Source of the DNA: Candidatus Tayloriibacteriota bacterium
Lineage (GTDB): Bacteria > Patescibacteriota > Minisyncoccia > Phycocordibacterales > PALSA-1337
Direction of reading: 5' to 3'
DNA length: 10,404 bases
NCBI GenBank assembly: GCA_003170325.1
Contig: PMZP01000038.1
Coordinates: 1-10,404, forward strand
Shown here: piece after piece, positions 1-6,087 of the stretch
Layout: each line of letters begins with the position of its first letter
Position numbering within the stretch: position 1 is the first letter of the stretch
The notes under the pieces: model-generated
Told to the model about the DNA's origin: nothing
What the model saw: the letters and a program-made list of their open reading frames with translations, nothing else
Databases searched by the model: none
Made by a program: the position numbers and the translations under genes

Positions 1-96
1 ATCATTGTATACAAGAGCAAGAACGGTCATTTCAATGTGCCAACGTTTCCAGAAATAATAAAAATGATAAAGAATGATGTTGAGGGAAAACTATAG
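1..96 (+). CDS. C-terminal end of an unidentified protein (partial)
   Basis: Frame 1 is open from the first base of the window to a TAG stop at 94-96, giving 31 residues that end in DVEGKL. The fragment is rich in Lys, Ile and Asn and has no motif I can recognise. It lies about 110 bp upstream of the toxin gene on the same strand, so it could be an upstream partner, but the spacing and the promoter-like box between them argue against tight coupling. The function cannot be given from this tail alone. It could also be chance open frame at the window edge. Confidence 0.45.
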   Translation: MIVYKSKNGHFNVPTFPEIIKMIKNDVEGKL

Positions 97-191
97 ACAC
101 ACCCCCATCTTCTGTCGCATAATGGTTCCAACTTCGTCCCAAACGGCCGGCAAATTCGATTGTAAATATTTGGGTATCATCCCTGAATTTA

Positions 192-200
192 TGGTAAAAT
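192..200 (+). promoter_or_regulatory. Extended -10 promoter element before the toxin gene
   Basis: TGGTAAAAT matches an extended -10 element (TGn followed by a 5/6 match to TATAAT). The hexamer is 195-200 and the ATG at 208 follows after 7 nt, so transcription would start at or next to the start codon. No convincing -35 hexamer sits 16-18 bp upstream, which fits an extended -10 promoter. The box overlaps the alternative ATG at 199, which argues for the 208 start. Confidence 0.45.
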
Positions 201-207
201 GCCGTTC

Positions 208-600
208 ATGATAAAAAGATTTTTAGAGTGGATAAAACTCAAAGAGAAACTTCATGGCAATGATAAATGGCCGCCACCATTTGTGAGCGAAAGAGATTTG
301 TGGTGGGTCAGTTTCGGAGAAAATGTCGGTTCTGAAATCAATGGCAAAAGTGACTTGTTCTCTAGACCAGCATTAATCTTAAAAAAGCTATCCGGCAGTT
401 TCTTCTTGGTGGCACCGACGACTTCACAAAAGAAAGATGGTACCTGGTACACGCATATAATCCATGAAAATAAAGACATGTACGTTTGTCTCAACCAAAT
501 CAGGACTTTAGATTACAGGAGATTATCTACGCGCCTAGGAAAAATCGACGGCAATGATTTCAAGAAAGTGAAGAAAGGTTTTGAAAAGTTATACCTATAA
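208..600 (+). CDS. PemK/MazF-family toxin (endoribonuclease), type II toxin-antitoxin
   Basis: The product is 130 aa. Family members are ribosome-independent, sequence-specific mRNA endonucleases normally held in check by an antitoxin. Residues 1-16 form a charged helical lead typical of CPR members. The SH3-like barrel follows: an ERDLWWVSFGENVGSE block at about 28-43, SRPALIL at 52-58 with the conserved Arg-Pro, APTTSQ at 69-74 in place of the usual PLTS strand, and LNQIRTLDYRRL at 95-106, matching the (D/N)QIRT-D--RL signature. I chose ATG 208 over ATG 199 because the -10 box covers 199 and because homologues as I recall them start with a short MxxFxxWIxxKxxLH segment. There is no Shine-Dalgarno sequence. 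No antitoxin-like gene (short, acidic, DNA-binding) lies directly before or after it. If the family's usual partner is absent, the gene may be a solitary toxin, or the antitoxin may be encoded elsewhere. The family call is strong; activity is inferred. Confidence 0.85.
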   Translation: MIKRFLEWIKLKEKLHGNDKWPPPFVSERDLWWVSFGENVGSEINGKSDLFSRPALILKKLSGSFFLVAPTTSQKKDGTWYTHIIHENKDMYVCLNQIRTLDYRRLSTRLGKIDGNDFKKVKKGFEKLYL

Positions 601-607
601 CGATATT

Positions 608-626
608 CCCCGCCTTGTGAGCGGGG
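608..626 (+). terminator. GC hairpin downstream of the toxin gene
   Basis: CCCCGC (608-613) pairs with GCGGGG (621-626) around a 7-nt loop, starting 8 nt after the toxin stop codon. There is no T-run after the stem on the plus strand, so this is not a textbook intrinsic terminator, but its place between two independent genes fits transcription termination. A smaller GGC-GAAT-GCC hairpin follows at 631-640. Confidence 0.45.
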
Positions 627-669
627 CCGCGGCGAATGCCGAATGTAACTACATGATAGCAAACTGAAG

Positions 670-675
670 TATAAT
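670..675 (+). promoter_or_regulatory. -10 hexamer for the gnd-pgl unit
   Basis: A perfect TATAAT lies just after the hairpin that closes the toxin gene and 20 bp before the ATG at 695. Expected transcription start is around 682. It overlaps the first possible ATG (674) and is too close to the second (680) for an ordinary leader. No good -35 match is visible at the standard distance. Confidence 0.45.
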
Positions 676-694
676 GTCAATGAAACCCGACATC

Positions 695-1651
695 ATGCAT
701 AAACCCTCTCTCACCATCTTCGGTCTCGGACGGATGGGCGCGCAGATCGCTCGCCGGCTCCATAAGAAGGGCTTCGAAGTCATAGCCTGGAATCGATCTC
801 CGGAGCCGGTCAAGGCCATCCGCAAGGCTGGGATATTCGGCACCAGCGATGTCAAAGAAGCGGTCGAGGCGACTGTGAATCGGCCGCGTATTTTCTGGAT
901 AATGTTACCTCATGCGGTCGTCGACGATTTTCTATTCGGCAGGGATCATTTAGGGCCATACCTAAATAAAGGGGATATCGTCATAGATGGCGGCAATTCA
1001 TTCTATAAGGACAGCCAGCGACGTTCTGGACGTCTGGCTAGGAAAGGGGTCTATTACTTCGATTGTGGCACGTCTGGAGGCGTCTGGGGCGAAAAGAATG
1101 GCTTTGCCCTGATGATCGGCGGTCCCAAGGACAAGTGGCGCCTCATAGAGCCATTTATGAAAGCTCTTTCGGCCGGTGATAATTTTGCATATTGCGGTGA
1201 ATCCGGTGCCGGACACTTCGTCAAGATGGTCCACAACGGCATAGAATATGGCATGATGGAGGCCATTGGTGAAGGTTATGCCGTGCTTAAAGCCAGTCCA
1301 TTCAAGCTCAATCTTGCCGACGTGACGCGAGTGTACCAGAAAGGTTCGGTGGTTAGAAGCTGGCTTATCGACCTCTGTCGAAATATTTTCGAACATGAAG
1401 ATGTGGCGAGCACAGTTGGCAAGATCGACTCTACTGGCGAAGGGGAGTGGACGGTCAAGACCGGGCACGAATTTGGGGTGGATGTAAGAGTCATAGAGGA
1501 TGCACTGAAAGTCAGACAAGAATCGTATACTATGGCGAATCAAAAAAAGTATTCAAATAAGATCGTTGCCCTGCTCCGCAAACAATTCGGCGGGCATGGG
1601 ATACACCAAAATGATAAATTTCATCGCAACAGAGCCAGAGGGCGGAATTAG
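695..1651 (+). CDS. gnd: 6-phosphogluconate dehydrogenase (decarboxylating), short form
   Basis: This cytosolic enzyme converts 6-phosphogluconate to ribulose 5-phosphate plus CO2 and reduces NAD(P)+ (oxidative pentose phosphate pathway). With the 695 start the product is 318 aa, the size of the short GndA/YqeC-type enzymes (about 300 aa) rather than the ~470-aa form. Visible motifs are the Rossmann GLGRMG at 10-15, DGGNSFYKDSQRR near 98-110 for substrate binding, TSGGVWG at 126-132, and GHFVKMVHNGIEYG at 173-186 with the catalytic Lys177 and conserved His-Asn. DSTGEGEWT at about 245-253 is also typical. In-frame ATGs at 674 and 680 lie in or next to a TATAAT box, so 695 is preferred, but 680 remains possible. 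The last ~13 residues extend past the usual FGGHG-type end because the frame runs 41 bp into pgl. No glucose-6-phosphate dehydrogenase gene is in view. Confidence 0.95.
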   Translation: MHKPSLTIFGLGRMGAQIARRLHKKGFEVIAWNRSPEPVKAIRKAGIFGTSDVKEAVEATVNRPRIFWIMLPHAVVDDFLFGRDHLGPYLNKGDIVIDGGNSFYKDSQRRSGRLARKGVYYFDCGTSGGVWGEKNGFALMIGGPKDKWRLIEPFMKALSAGDNFAYCGESGAGHFVKMVHNGIEYGMMEAIGEGYAVLKASPFKLNLADVTRVYQKGSVVRSWLIDLCRNIFEHEDVASTVGKIDSTGEGEWTVKTGHEFGVDVRVIEDALKVRQESYTMANQKKYSNKIVALLRKQFGGHGIHQNDKFHRNRARGRN

Positions 1652-2291
1652 AAATCTCGCGGGAAGGATAGCGGGGCTGTTGAATGACGGCTATAGAGTC
1701 CTTTGGCTGGTCGCTGGAGGATCCAACATACCGATCGCTGTAAAGGTCATGGCTATGATTCGCGACGATGTCAAGCCAAACCGGTTGAAGAACCTAACTG
1801 TGTCCCAAACTGACGAGCGGTATGGTTCTGTTGGACATGCCGATTCCAATTGGCAACAGCTCATCGTAAATCAGTTCGACATTACCGGAGTCAGGACATT
1901 ACCGGTTTTGAGAGATCTCTCGCTTGAACAAACGGAGTTGCGTTGGTCAGAAGACATCGAAAATGCCTTGGCTTCATCGGATGTTAGCATAGGCCAGTTC
2001 GGTATAGGAGCTGACGGCCATATTGCCGGTATTTTGCCTGATTCGCCGGCTCTTCATGAGAATCGGAAAGGAAAAAAATCAGTCGTGGCCTACAAAGCCT
2101 GTCCATTCATCCGCGTCACTCTGACGCCGGCGATCATCAAGCGCTTGAATGAAGCCCACGTCTTCGCCTATGGAGAATCTAAGATAAAAGCTCTGAAAGA
2201 TCTGCGGGAAAAGGATTTATCTCTGGCAGAACAGCCGGCTCAAATATTGAAATCAGTGAAAGATGCCACCATATACATGGCGGCTGTCTGA
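1611..2291 (+). CDS. pgl: 6-phosphogluconolactonase
   Basis: Predicted to hydrolyse 6-phosphogluconolactone to 6-phosphogluconate, the step before Gnd. The 226-aa product belongs to the glucosamine-6-phosphate isomerase/6PGL superfamily. Motifs in order are AGGSNIP at 35-41 (phosphate loop, usually GGSTP), a DERYGSVGHADSN block at 68-80 (matching DER-----D-SN of 6PGL), and GIGADGHIAGILP at 131-143, the family active-site signature with Asp135 and His137. The DER...SN pattern and pairing with gnd favour lactonase over glucosamine-6-phosphate deaminase. ATG 1611 was chosen because the protein then begins directly at the first fold element; upstream ATGs at 1566 and 1596 would add residues with no family match. 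The gene overlaps gnd by 41 bp in another frame, so the two are probably transcribed together and may be translationally coupled. No clear Shine-Dalgarno sequence is present. Confidence 0.9.
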   Translation: MINFIATEPEGGIRNLAGRIAGLLNDGYRVLWLVAGGSNIPIAVKVMAMIRDDVKPNRLKNLTVSQTDERYGSVGHADSNWQQLIVNQFDITGVRTLPVLRDLSLEQTELRWSEDIENALASSDVSIGQFGIGADGHIAGILPDSPALHENRKGKKSVVAYKACPFIRVTLTPAIIKRLNEAHVFAYGESKIKALKDLREKDLSLAEQPAQILKSVKDATIYMAAV

Positions 2292-2310
2292 CCGAACCGC
2301 TATTGTCAGA
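2287..2310. terminator. Weak inverted repeat between convergent genes
   Basis: TCTGAC (2287-2292) and GTCAGA (2305-2310) form 6-bp arms around a 12-nt loop. The arms contain the TGA stops of both pgl (plus) and the PAP2 gene (minus), which end only 14 bp apart. The stem is short and has no T-run, so a bidirectional terminator is only a possibility. Confidence 0.22.
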
Positions 2311-2998
2311 ACTGTTTCCTGGTCTCTCCCTGAAAGTCTTTTGAATACAACAGCCTCGACAAACGGTATATGCCGTAAGATATGAAGAATGCCGACAGGA
2401 CATCTATCGTATAGTGTATGTGAGCCAGGAGGACGACGGCTCCGAAGATCATCGACAGAGAAATGAATATTATCCTTAACCACTTTCTGTCGTAATATAT
2501 GAAAGCCATGAGGAACGGCAAGCCGGTGTGTCCGGAAAAAAATGAGTCATTGCCCAAAAAAGAAGAAGAATATAAGTTGACGCCGATAACGTCAACGATC
2601 AGATTTTGTGATGAAGGATGAATAACAGCGTGAGTCGGAAATGCGCCGATATGCGTCAAGATGATGAAGAGCGAACGGACGATCATAAAGGTCGAAATGG
2701 TCTTGACTGTGAAGGGAATGCGCTTCGGCTCCCAGAGACAAACCAATATCATGAAGAACACCATCATAATGGCGCCGTTTACGAACATGCCGTCGAGGTC
2801 GACAACGGGAACGTTGCTCAAAATGAGATCAGTGACTGAACTGCTGGCGCTTTCGGTGGCATATTGAACGGCATAGGAACTGATGACAAAGCCGGCAACC
2901 AACATGAATAGAGCTGCCGTAAAAGATATCCAAAAATGCTTGCTTTTAAAACAGGATTTGTATTCTGACCAGAGCCTCCAGCAGTATCTTTTGATCAT
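2306..2998 (-). CDS. PAP2-superfamily membrane phosphatase or transferase (sphingomyelin synthase-like type)
   Basis: A 230-aa membrane protein with about six hydrophobic segments (near 22-45, 72-90, 100-118, 158-170, 175-193 and 197-216). The acid-phosphatase-like catalytic motifs are visible: SGHT at 155-158 with His157, and HYTIDV at 195-200 with His195 and Asp199. The form FxSGHT...HYTxDV is that of the PAP2_C branch (sphingomyelin synthase and related lipid phosphotransferases), rather than the classical KX6RP...SRXXXXXHXXXD of PgpB. It probably acts on a lipid phosphate or phospholipid head group with its active site on the outer face; the substrate cannot be read from the sequence. The gene begins 19 bp after the RnfD-like gene and has its own -10-like box in the gap, so it may be expressed both with and apart from the flavin cluster. 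Confidence 0.82.
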   Translation of the reverse strand: MIKRYCWRLWSEYKSCFKSKHFWISFTAALFMLVAGFVISSYAVQYATESASSSVTDLILSNVPVVDLDGMFVNGAIMMVFFMILVCLWEPKRIPFTVKTISTFMIVRSLFIILTHIGAFPTHAVIHPSSQNLIVDVIGVNLYSSSFLGNDSFFSGHTGLPFLMAFIYYDRKWLRIIFISLSMIFGAVVLLAHIHYTIDVLSAFFISYGIYRLSRLLYSKDFQGETRKQF

Positions 2999-3006
2999 GT
3001 GATGAC

Positions 3007-3012
3007 ATTATA
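3007..3012 (-). promoter_or_regulatory. -10 hexamer before the PAP2 gene
   Basis: On the minus strand a perfect TATAAT ends 8 nt before the ATG (2998), inside the 19-bp gap after the RnfD-like gene. A transcript from it would start at or within 1-2 nt of the start codon. The core ATTATAAT (3007-3014) is palindromic, so it also reads as TATAAT on the plus strand. No -35 element is obvious. Confidence 0.4.
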
Positions 3013-3017
3013 ATGCA

Positions 3018-4544
3018 TTACGCGAACCCGGGGAAGTAGTCGCTTTTGATATGGCTCTTCCGAACGTCGAGGTTGGAAAGAGTATCCTTGCAAGCTTTGA
3101 CAAGCGAGTTTGGCCCTGAAATATAGAATAGACGTTCATTGTAGTCTGGGACCTCGGCGGCGATCATGGCGGCATCTACATAACCGCGATGACCGTTCCA
3201 ATCAGGTGAGATCGTTTTCAGATCAGATATAGTCACTACGGTTTTAAGACCTATACGCTGACGCGCCTGGTCGAGCAGGTCCATGTAGGCCAATTCAGAC
3301 TGCTTCTTCACGGAATATACGACGATCACATCGCGGCGCTGATTCTTGTCGATCATATACTGGATCATACTGCGAAAAGGCGTGAAGCCTATCCCGCCGG
3401 CGATGAAGCACAGCTTTTTATCGGCGTTCTTAGGTAGGATGAAATCACCGGCCAATTGACCGGCCATAATGGTTGCTCCCTCTGGCAATTCCGCCAGATT
3501 CTTCTTGAAACTGCTGGAATTCTTGGAATCGAATTTGACTCCCATACGGACATCTTTCTCCGTCGGCGATGAAGCTATAGTAAAATAGCGTCTGTTGCCG
3601 CGGCTATCGGGCCAGCCGTGAGCCAAAGTCCATTCGAGGTATTGACCTGGCTTGAACTTGACCGGGCGATCGGACGTGAAAACGAATTCGCCAGTGCCGG
3701 AAGCGATCTTGGCCTTGCTCTTCAGGGTCAGCACGTATTTGCGCTTCGGTGACAGCGCGAATGAGAGGACATTTCCGGCCAATAAAGCCAATTCGGGCGT
3801 TCCGTAAAATGAACCGAAATGCAAGTTTGGTGCGAAGAGGATCCCGATCAGAGCCCCGTAGAGGATCCGGCTCCATCTGTTAGGCGGAGTCGTTAAAGGC
3901 TCGGTCAACATGACGGTGGCGAAGAAAATGATCGGGGATTCGACAAAGACCTTCTCCAAACCGCTGCCGATCCCGGCCGATCTGTTCATGGTTATGAATA
4001 TAGTGATCATGGCCGTTACAAAGAAGGAAAGAACCAGATCCCCGCGTCTGATCTTCCTGACTATCAAGAAACCGCCGATAATGACGAATGGCAGCATATA
4101 TAGAGTACCGATCCACCAAGTGGCTGATTGATTTAAGGTGAGAGCAGTCAGAGCTATGGCTAAAGCCGCCGGATTGAAGATATGCTTCTTATTGATGGCC
4201 ATGATGAATTTCGAAGCCATAGACCAGATGCTGGCCCAGATGAGGAAGGGCATTATCGATTCAAATTGTCCCGAAAATGGCGGCGAAATTATTAGAGCCA
4301 GGATGAGCGCTGTGATATAGACGGATTCAGTATTGGCTTGCGTCTTGAATACCAAAGTGAATAGGCGGTTTGTCAGCCAAGAAATAGCAAGAAAAACGGC
4401 GGTAGAGAAGAGTATGGCTTCCGGCGCGTATGGCAAGAGATGGAAATAGCCCAAGACAACAGCGATGACCAACCAGGCGACTAGGCAGTACAAAACTAGC
4501 TTGTACATGGTGATCCTATTGAGAAGGTTATCGATTGGTTTCAT
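3018..4544 (-). CDS. RnfD/NqrB-like membrane domain fused to a ferredoxin-NAD(P)+ reductase-type FAD domain
   Basis: A 508-aa fusion. Residues ~13-266 contain about ten hydrophobic segments and resemble RnfD/NqrB: FNPAA at 123-127, and LTEPLTTPP at 213-221 followed by RILYGALIGIL, corresponding to the D-P-T-(S/T)P...GR-IYG-LIG block. Residues ~270-508 are a flavin reductase: GQYLEW at 300-305, RRYFTIASSP at 318-327 (FAD-binding RxY(S/T)), GGIGFTPFRSMI at 383-394 (NAD(P) binding), YISGP at 474-478 and a terminal DYFPGF. No 2Fe-2S cysteine set is present. The likely role is moving electrons from cytosolic NAD(P)H through FAD across the membrane to the exported FMN protein encoded two genes upstream. 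The membrane part lacks an SGAT flavinylation motif. ATG 4544 was chosen because it falls 25 bp after the apbE stop; ATG 4580 or 4649 would overlap apbE and add a basic non-family tail. The family call is strong, the electron route inferred. Confidence 0.88.
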   Translation of the reverse strand: MKPIDNLLNRITMYKLVLYCLVAWLVIAVVLGYFHLLPYAPEAILFSTAVFLAISWLTNRLFTLVFKTQANTESVYITALILALIISPPFSGQFESIMPFLIWASIWSMASKFIMAINKKHIFNPAALAIALTALTLNQSATWWIGTLYMLPFVIIGGFLIVRKIRRGDLVLSFFVTAMITIFITMNRSAGIGSGLEKVFVESPIIFFATVMLTEPLTTPPNRWSRILYGALIGILFAPNLHFGSFYGTPELALLAGNVLSFALSPKRKYVLTLKSKAKIASGTGEFVFTSDRPVKFKPGQYLEWTLAHGWPDSRGNRRYFTIASSPTEKDVRMGVKFDSKNSSSFKKNLAELPEGATIMAGQLAGDFILPKNADKKLCFIAGGIGFTPFRSMIQYMIDKNQRRDVIVVYSVKKQSELAYMDLLDQARQRIGLKTVVTISDLKTISPDWNGHRGYVDAAMIAAEVPDYNERLFYISGPNSLVKACKDTLSNLDVRKSHIKSDYFPGFA

Positions 4545-4569
4545 GTTTGATTCTTGTTTAGCGCCCTTA

Positions 4570-5403
4570 TTACGACGCATCCACAGCGCCCTTTTGGCGC
4601 CGCAGGATTTTCCCTTCGTGCTTCGCAGTCGGGAAAACTGCTCCGCCAAGCGGGCGCTCAGTATAGACCTCGAATCCTGTCGTCATGGTCGCCAAGGCAT
4701 TGGCATCTATCATATAACCTTCGAAGCCGGGAAGTTTCTCGATGAATTCGATGCCTTTCTTGCCCATGGCGAAAGCGGCTGTTGCAAAACGATCGGCTTC
4801 ATAGACATCCGGTCCTATGACGGTCAAGCTGACGATATCAGTGATCTCTCCCGACTTATCCTTGGGATCATATATATGCTGACCACGAATGTATGTCCCG
4901 GAAGTCGCCACGCCTTTCTCCCCCGGATATATAACCTTGACTATCTCTTGCTGATTGAAAGGGTTTTTGATGCCGACGCTCCACGGCTTGCCTTCGCGAT
5001 TCGACCCATGCGCTTGAATGTCGCCTCCGGCATCGACATAGAAGTTAACATATCCGGCACGCCGTAAGATATCTACGGCATTGCGTATGGCCCAGCCTTT
5101 GACTATCCCTGAAGGATCAAATATCCCTTTACGGTTGACGATGTCGAAATAGCCGTCTGTCTCGCCCTTCGTTTGTTCGGCTAGTTTGAATATCTGCTGA
5201 ACGTCTTGGCTGGCATTTTCCAGCTTCAATTCGCCGCGATTTATTTTCATGACTTCGCTCAAATCTTTGTATGTGCTGAATGTCTTGTCCACGTAAGAGA
5301 AATATTCGAATACGCGGGCAATTTCCAAAGCTTGCGAATCGATTCGATCGCCGATTATCTCAACGGTGATCGGCATGCCCATTAGTATGCGAGTCTGTTT
5401 CAT
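4570..5403 (-). CDS. apbE: ApbE-type FAD:protein FMN transferase
   Basis: ApbE attaches FMN, taken from FAD, to a threonine of target proteins through a phosphoester bond, using Mg2+. The 277-aa product has the family motifs in order: FSTYKDLSEVMKIN at 42-55, FDPSGIVKGWA at 95-105, VDAGGDI at 123-129, TSGTY...HIYDP at 167-180, and EADRFATAAFAMG at 202-214 with the metal-site Asp and Thr region. Its likely substrate is the FMN-binding protein encoded 40 bp upstream. There is no signal peptide, Tat motif or lipobox: the protein starts directly at the first fold strand (MGMPITVEI). ApbE that serves external proteins is usually exported, so either this one works on the inside before export, or it leaves by another route. 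In-frame upstream sequence shows no hydrophobic segment. No Shine-Dalgarno sequence was seen, so translation may depend on the preceding gene. Confidence 0.93.
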   Translation of the reverse strand: MKQTRILMGMPITVEIIGDRIDSQALEIARVFEYFSYVDKTFSTYKDLSEVMKINRGELKLENASQDVQQIFKLAEQTKGETDGYFDIVNRKGIFDPSGIVKGWAIRNAVDILRRAGYVNFYVDAGGDIQAHGSNREGKPWSVGIKNPFNQQEIVKVIYPGEKGVATSGTYIRGQHIYDPKDKSGEITDIVSLTVIGPDVYEADRFATAAFAMGKKGIEFIEKLPGFEGYMIDANALATMTTGFEVYTERPLGGAVFPTAKHEGKILRRQKGAVDAS

Positions 5404-5443
5404 GTCTGTGAATGATTGGCGGGTGATCGAAGCGACGACGGCA

Positions 5444-6016
5444 TCAATTAGCCGCCTGCGCTAGCACTGTCGATAATGATTGGGCGAAAGCTTGGCTGGT
5501 GGCAGTGGCGCCGGAAACCATGTCTACCTTCGCGCTTTGCGCGGCAATGGCCTCGCTTTTCAAAGCCGGCATAGCCCGGGAATTTATCTGTTGCGATGTG
5601 CGCCTGTCGCTGGGGTATTGCAAAAAGGATACGTCTGTCAATCTACCGCCGCTGACATTGATCGCGATCTGCACATTCCCGTAATATGCATCGACGACTG
5701 GACTGGTATAAGTGCCATCTTTGTAAAGGCCGACATTTGCTGCAGGCACTACAGGAGAAGGATTAGGCGAGATGCTTGGCGTCGATTTCGGGGCAGATTT
5801 TACAGATACGGAGTTCGACGTAGCTGCTGTCGTTGCTGGACTAGCAGTTGGTTTTGAGACTATGGGAGATGGCGATGGGATTTGGATGGGTACGGTCGAC
5901 GTTATGGGCACGTTTGAGACCATAGCCAGCGGTTGGTTAGCTGATCGTGATGAGCTTAACATCACATAAAAAGCAAAGACGACGACCAATCCGAAAGAAA
6001 GCAGGAATTTTTTCAT
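5444..6016 (-). CDS. Exported FMN-binding domain protein with a flavinylation motif
   Basis: A 190-aa protein in three parts. Residues 1-22 are a KK-led hydrophobic signal or anchor with no lipobox cysteine, so it is probably membrane-anchored. Residues ~28-93 are a Pro/Ser/Thr/Val-rich linker of low complexity that would span the cell wall. Residues ~96-190 are an FMN_bind domain (RnfG/NqrC type): GLYKDGTYTSP at 96-106, a GGRLTDVSF strand at 123-131, and DMVSGATATS at 165-174. The last matches DxxSGAT, in which ApbE links FMN to the final threonine (Thr171 here). The domain ends soon after, with LAQAAN. It is the first gene of the flavin cluster, directly before apbE and the RnfD-like reductase. 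It probably accepts electrons outside the membrane and passes them to an unknown acceptor. A likely -10 box lies just upstream, and no Shine-Dalgarno sequence is visible. Confidence 0.9.
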   Translation of the reverse strand: MKKFLLSFGLVVVFAFYVMLSSSRSANQPLAMVSNVPITSTVPIQIPSPSPIVSKPTASPATTAATSNSVSVKSAPKSTPSISPNPSPVVPAANVGLYKDGTYTSPVVDAYYGNVQIAINVSGGRLTDVSFLQYPSDRRTSQQINSRAMPALKSEAIAAQSAKVDMVSGATATSQAFAQSLSTVLAQAAN

Positions 6017-6023
6017 AGGTTTG

Positions 6024-6032
6024 AGTTTACCA
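6024..6032 (-). promoter_or_regulatory. Extended -10 element before the flavin cluster
   Basis: On the minus strand TGGTAAACT (TGn plus TAAACT) ends 7 nt before the ATG of the FMN-binding protein gene. It closely resembles the toxin-gene box (TGGTAAAAT, also 7 nt from its ATG). A second candidate, TGTCATAAT (6040 to 6032), lies just upstream and would give a leader of about 8 nt. The two cannot be told apart by eye. Confidence 0.4.
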
Positions 6033-6087
6033 TTATGACACGGTGCTTTACATACGAAATCACAGGAAATGGCGGTGCATTTCGATC

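Noticed and set aside
97..207. Possible antitoxin gene upstream of the toxin
   Set aside because: The 111 bp between the first stop codon and the toxin ATG hold no open frame long enough for an antitoxin, and no RNA gene or clear hairpin is visible.
998..1543. Long minus-strand open frames inside gnd (998-1543, 1054-1266, 1276-1494)
   Set aside because: They lie wholly within a well-supported gnd gene, and their translations have no recognisable motif or signal; they are antisense shadows.
1566..1610. Earlier in-frame starts for pgl at 1566 and 1596
   Set aside because: The extra residues have no family match and would lengthen the overlap with gnd; 1611 starts right at the first fold element.
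3471..3482. EGAT in the reductase domain as a flavinylation site
   Set aside because: It lies in the cytosolic FAD domain and lacks the DxxS context; the real motif is in the exported FMN_bind protein.
4545..4649. N-terminal extension of the RnfD-like protein to 4649 or 4580
   Set aside because: It would overlap apbE and adds a basic Cys- and Arg-containing stretch unlike the family; the hydrophobic domain begins soon after the 4544 Met.
5480..5969. Plus-strand open frames opposite the FMN_bind gene
   Set aside because: They mirror the Pro/Ser/Thr-rich linker and FMN_bind domain of a well-supported minus-strand gene and show no motif of their own.
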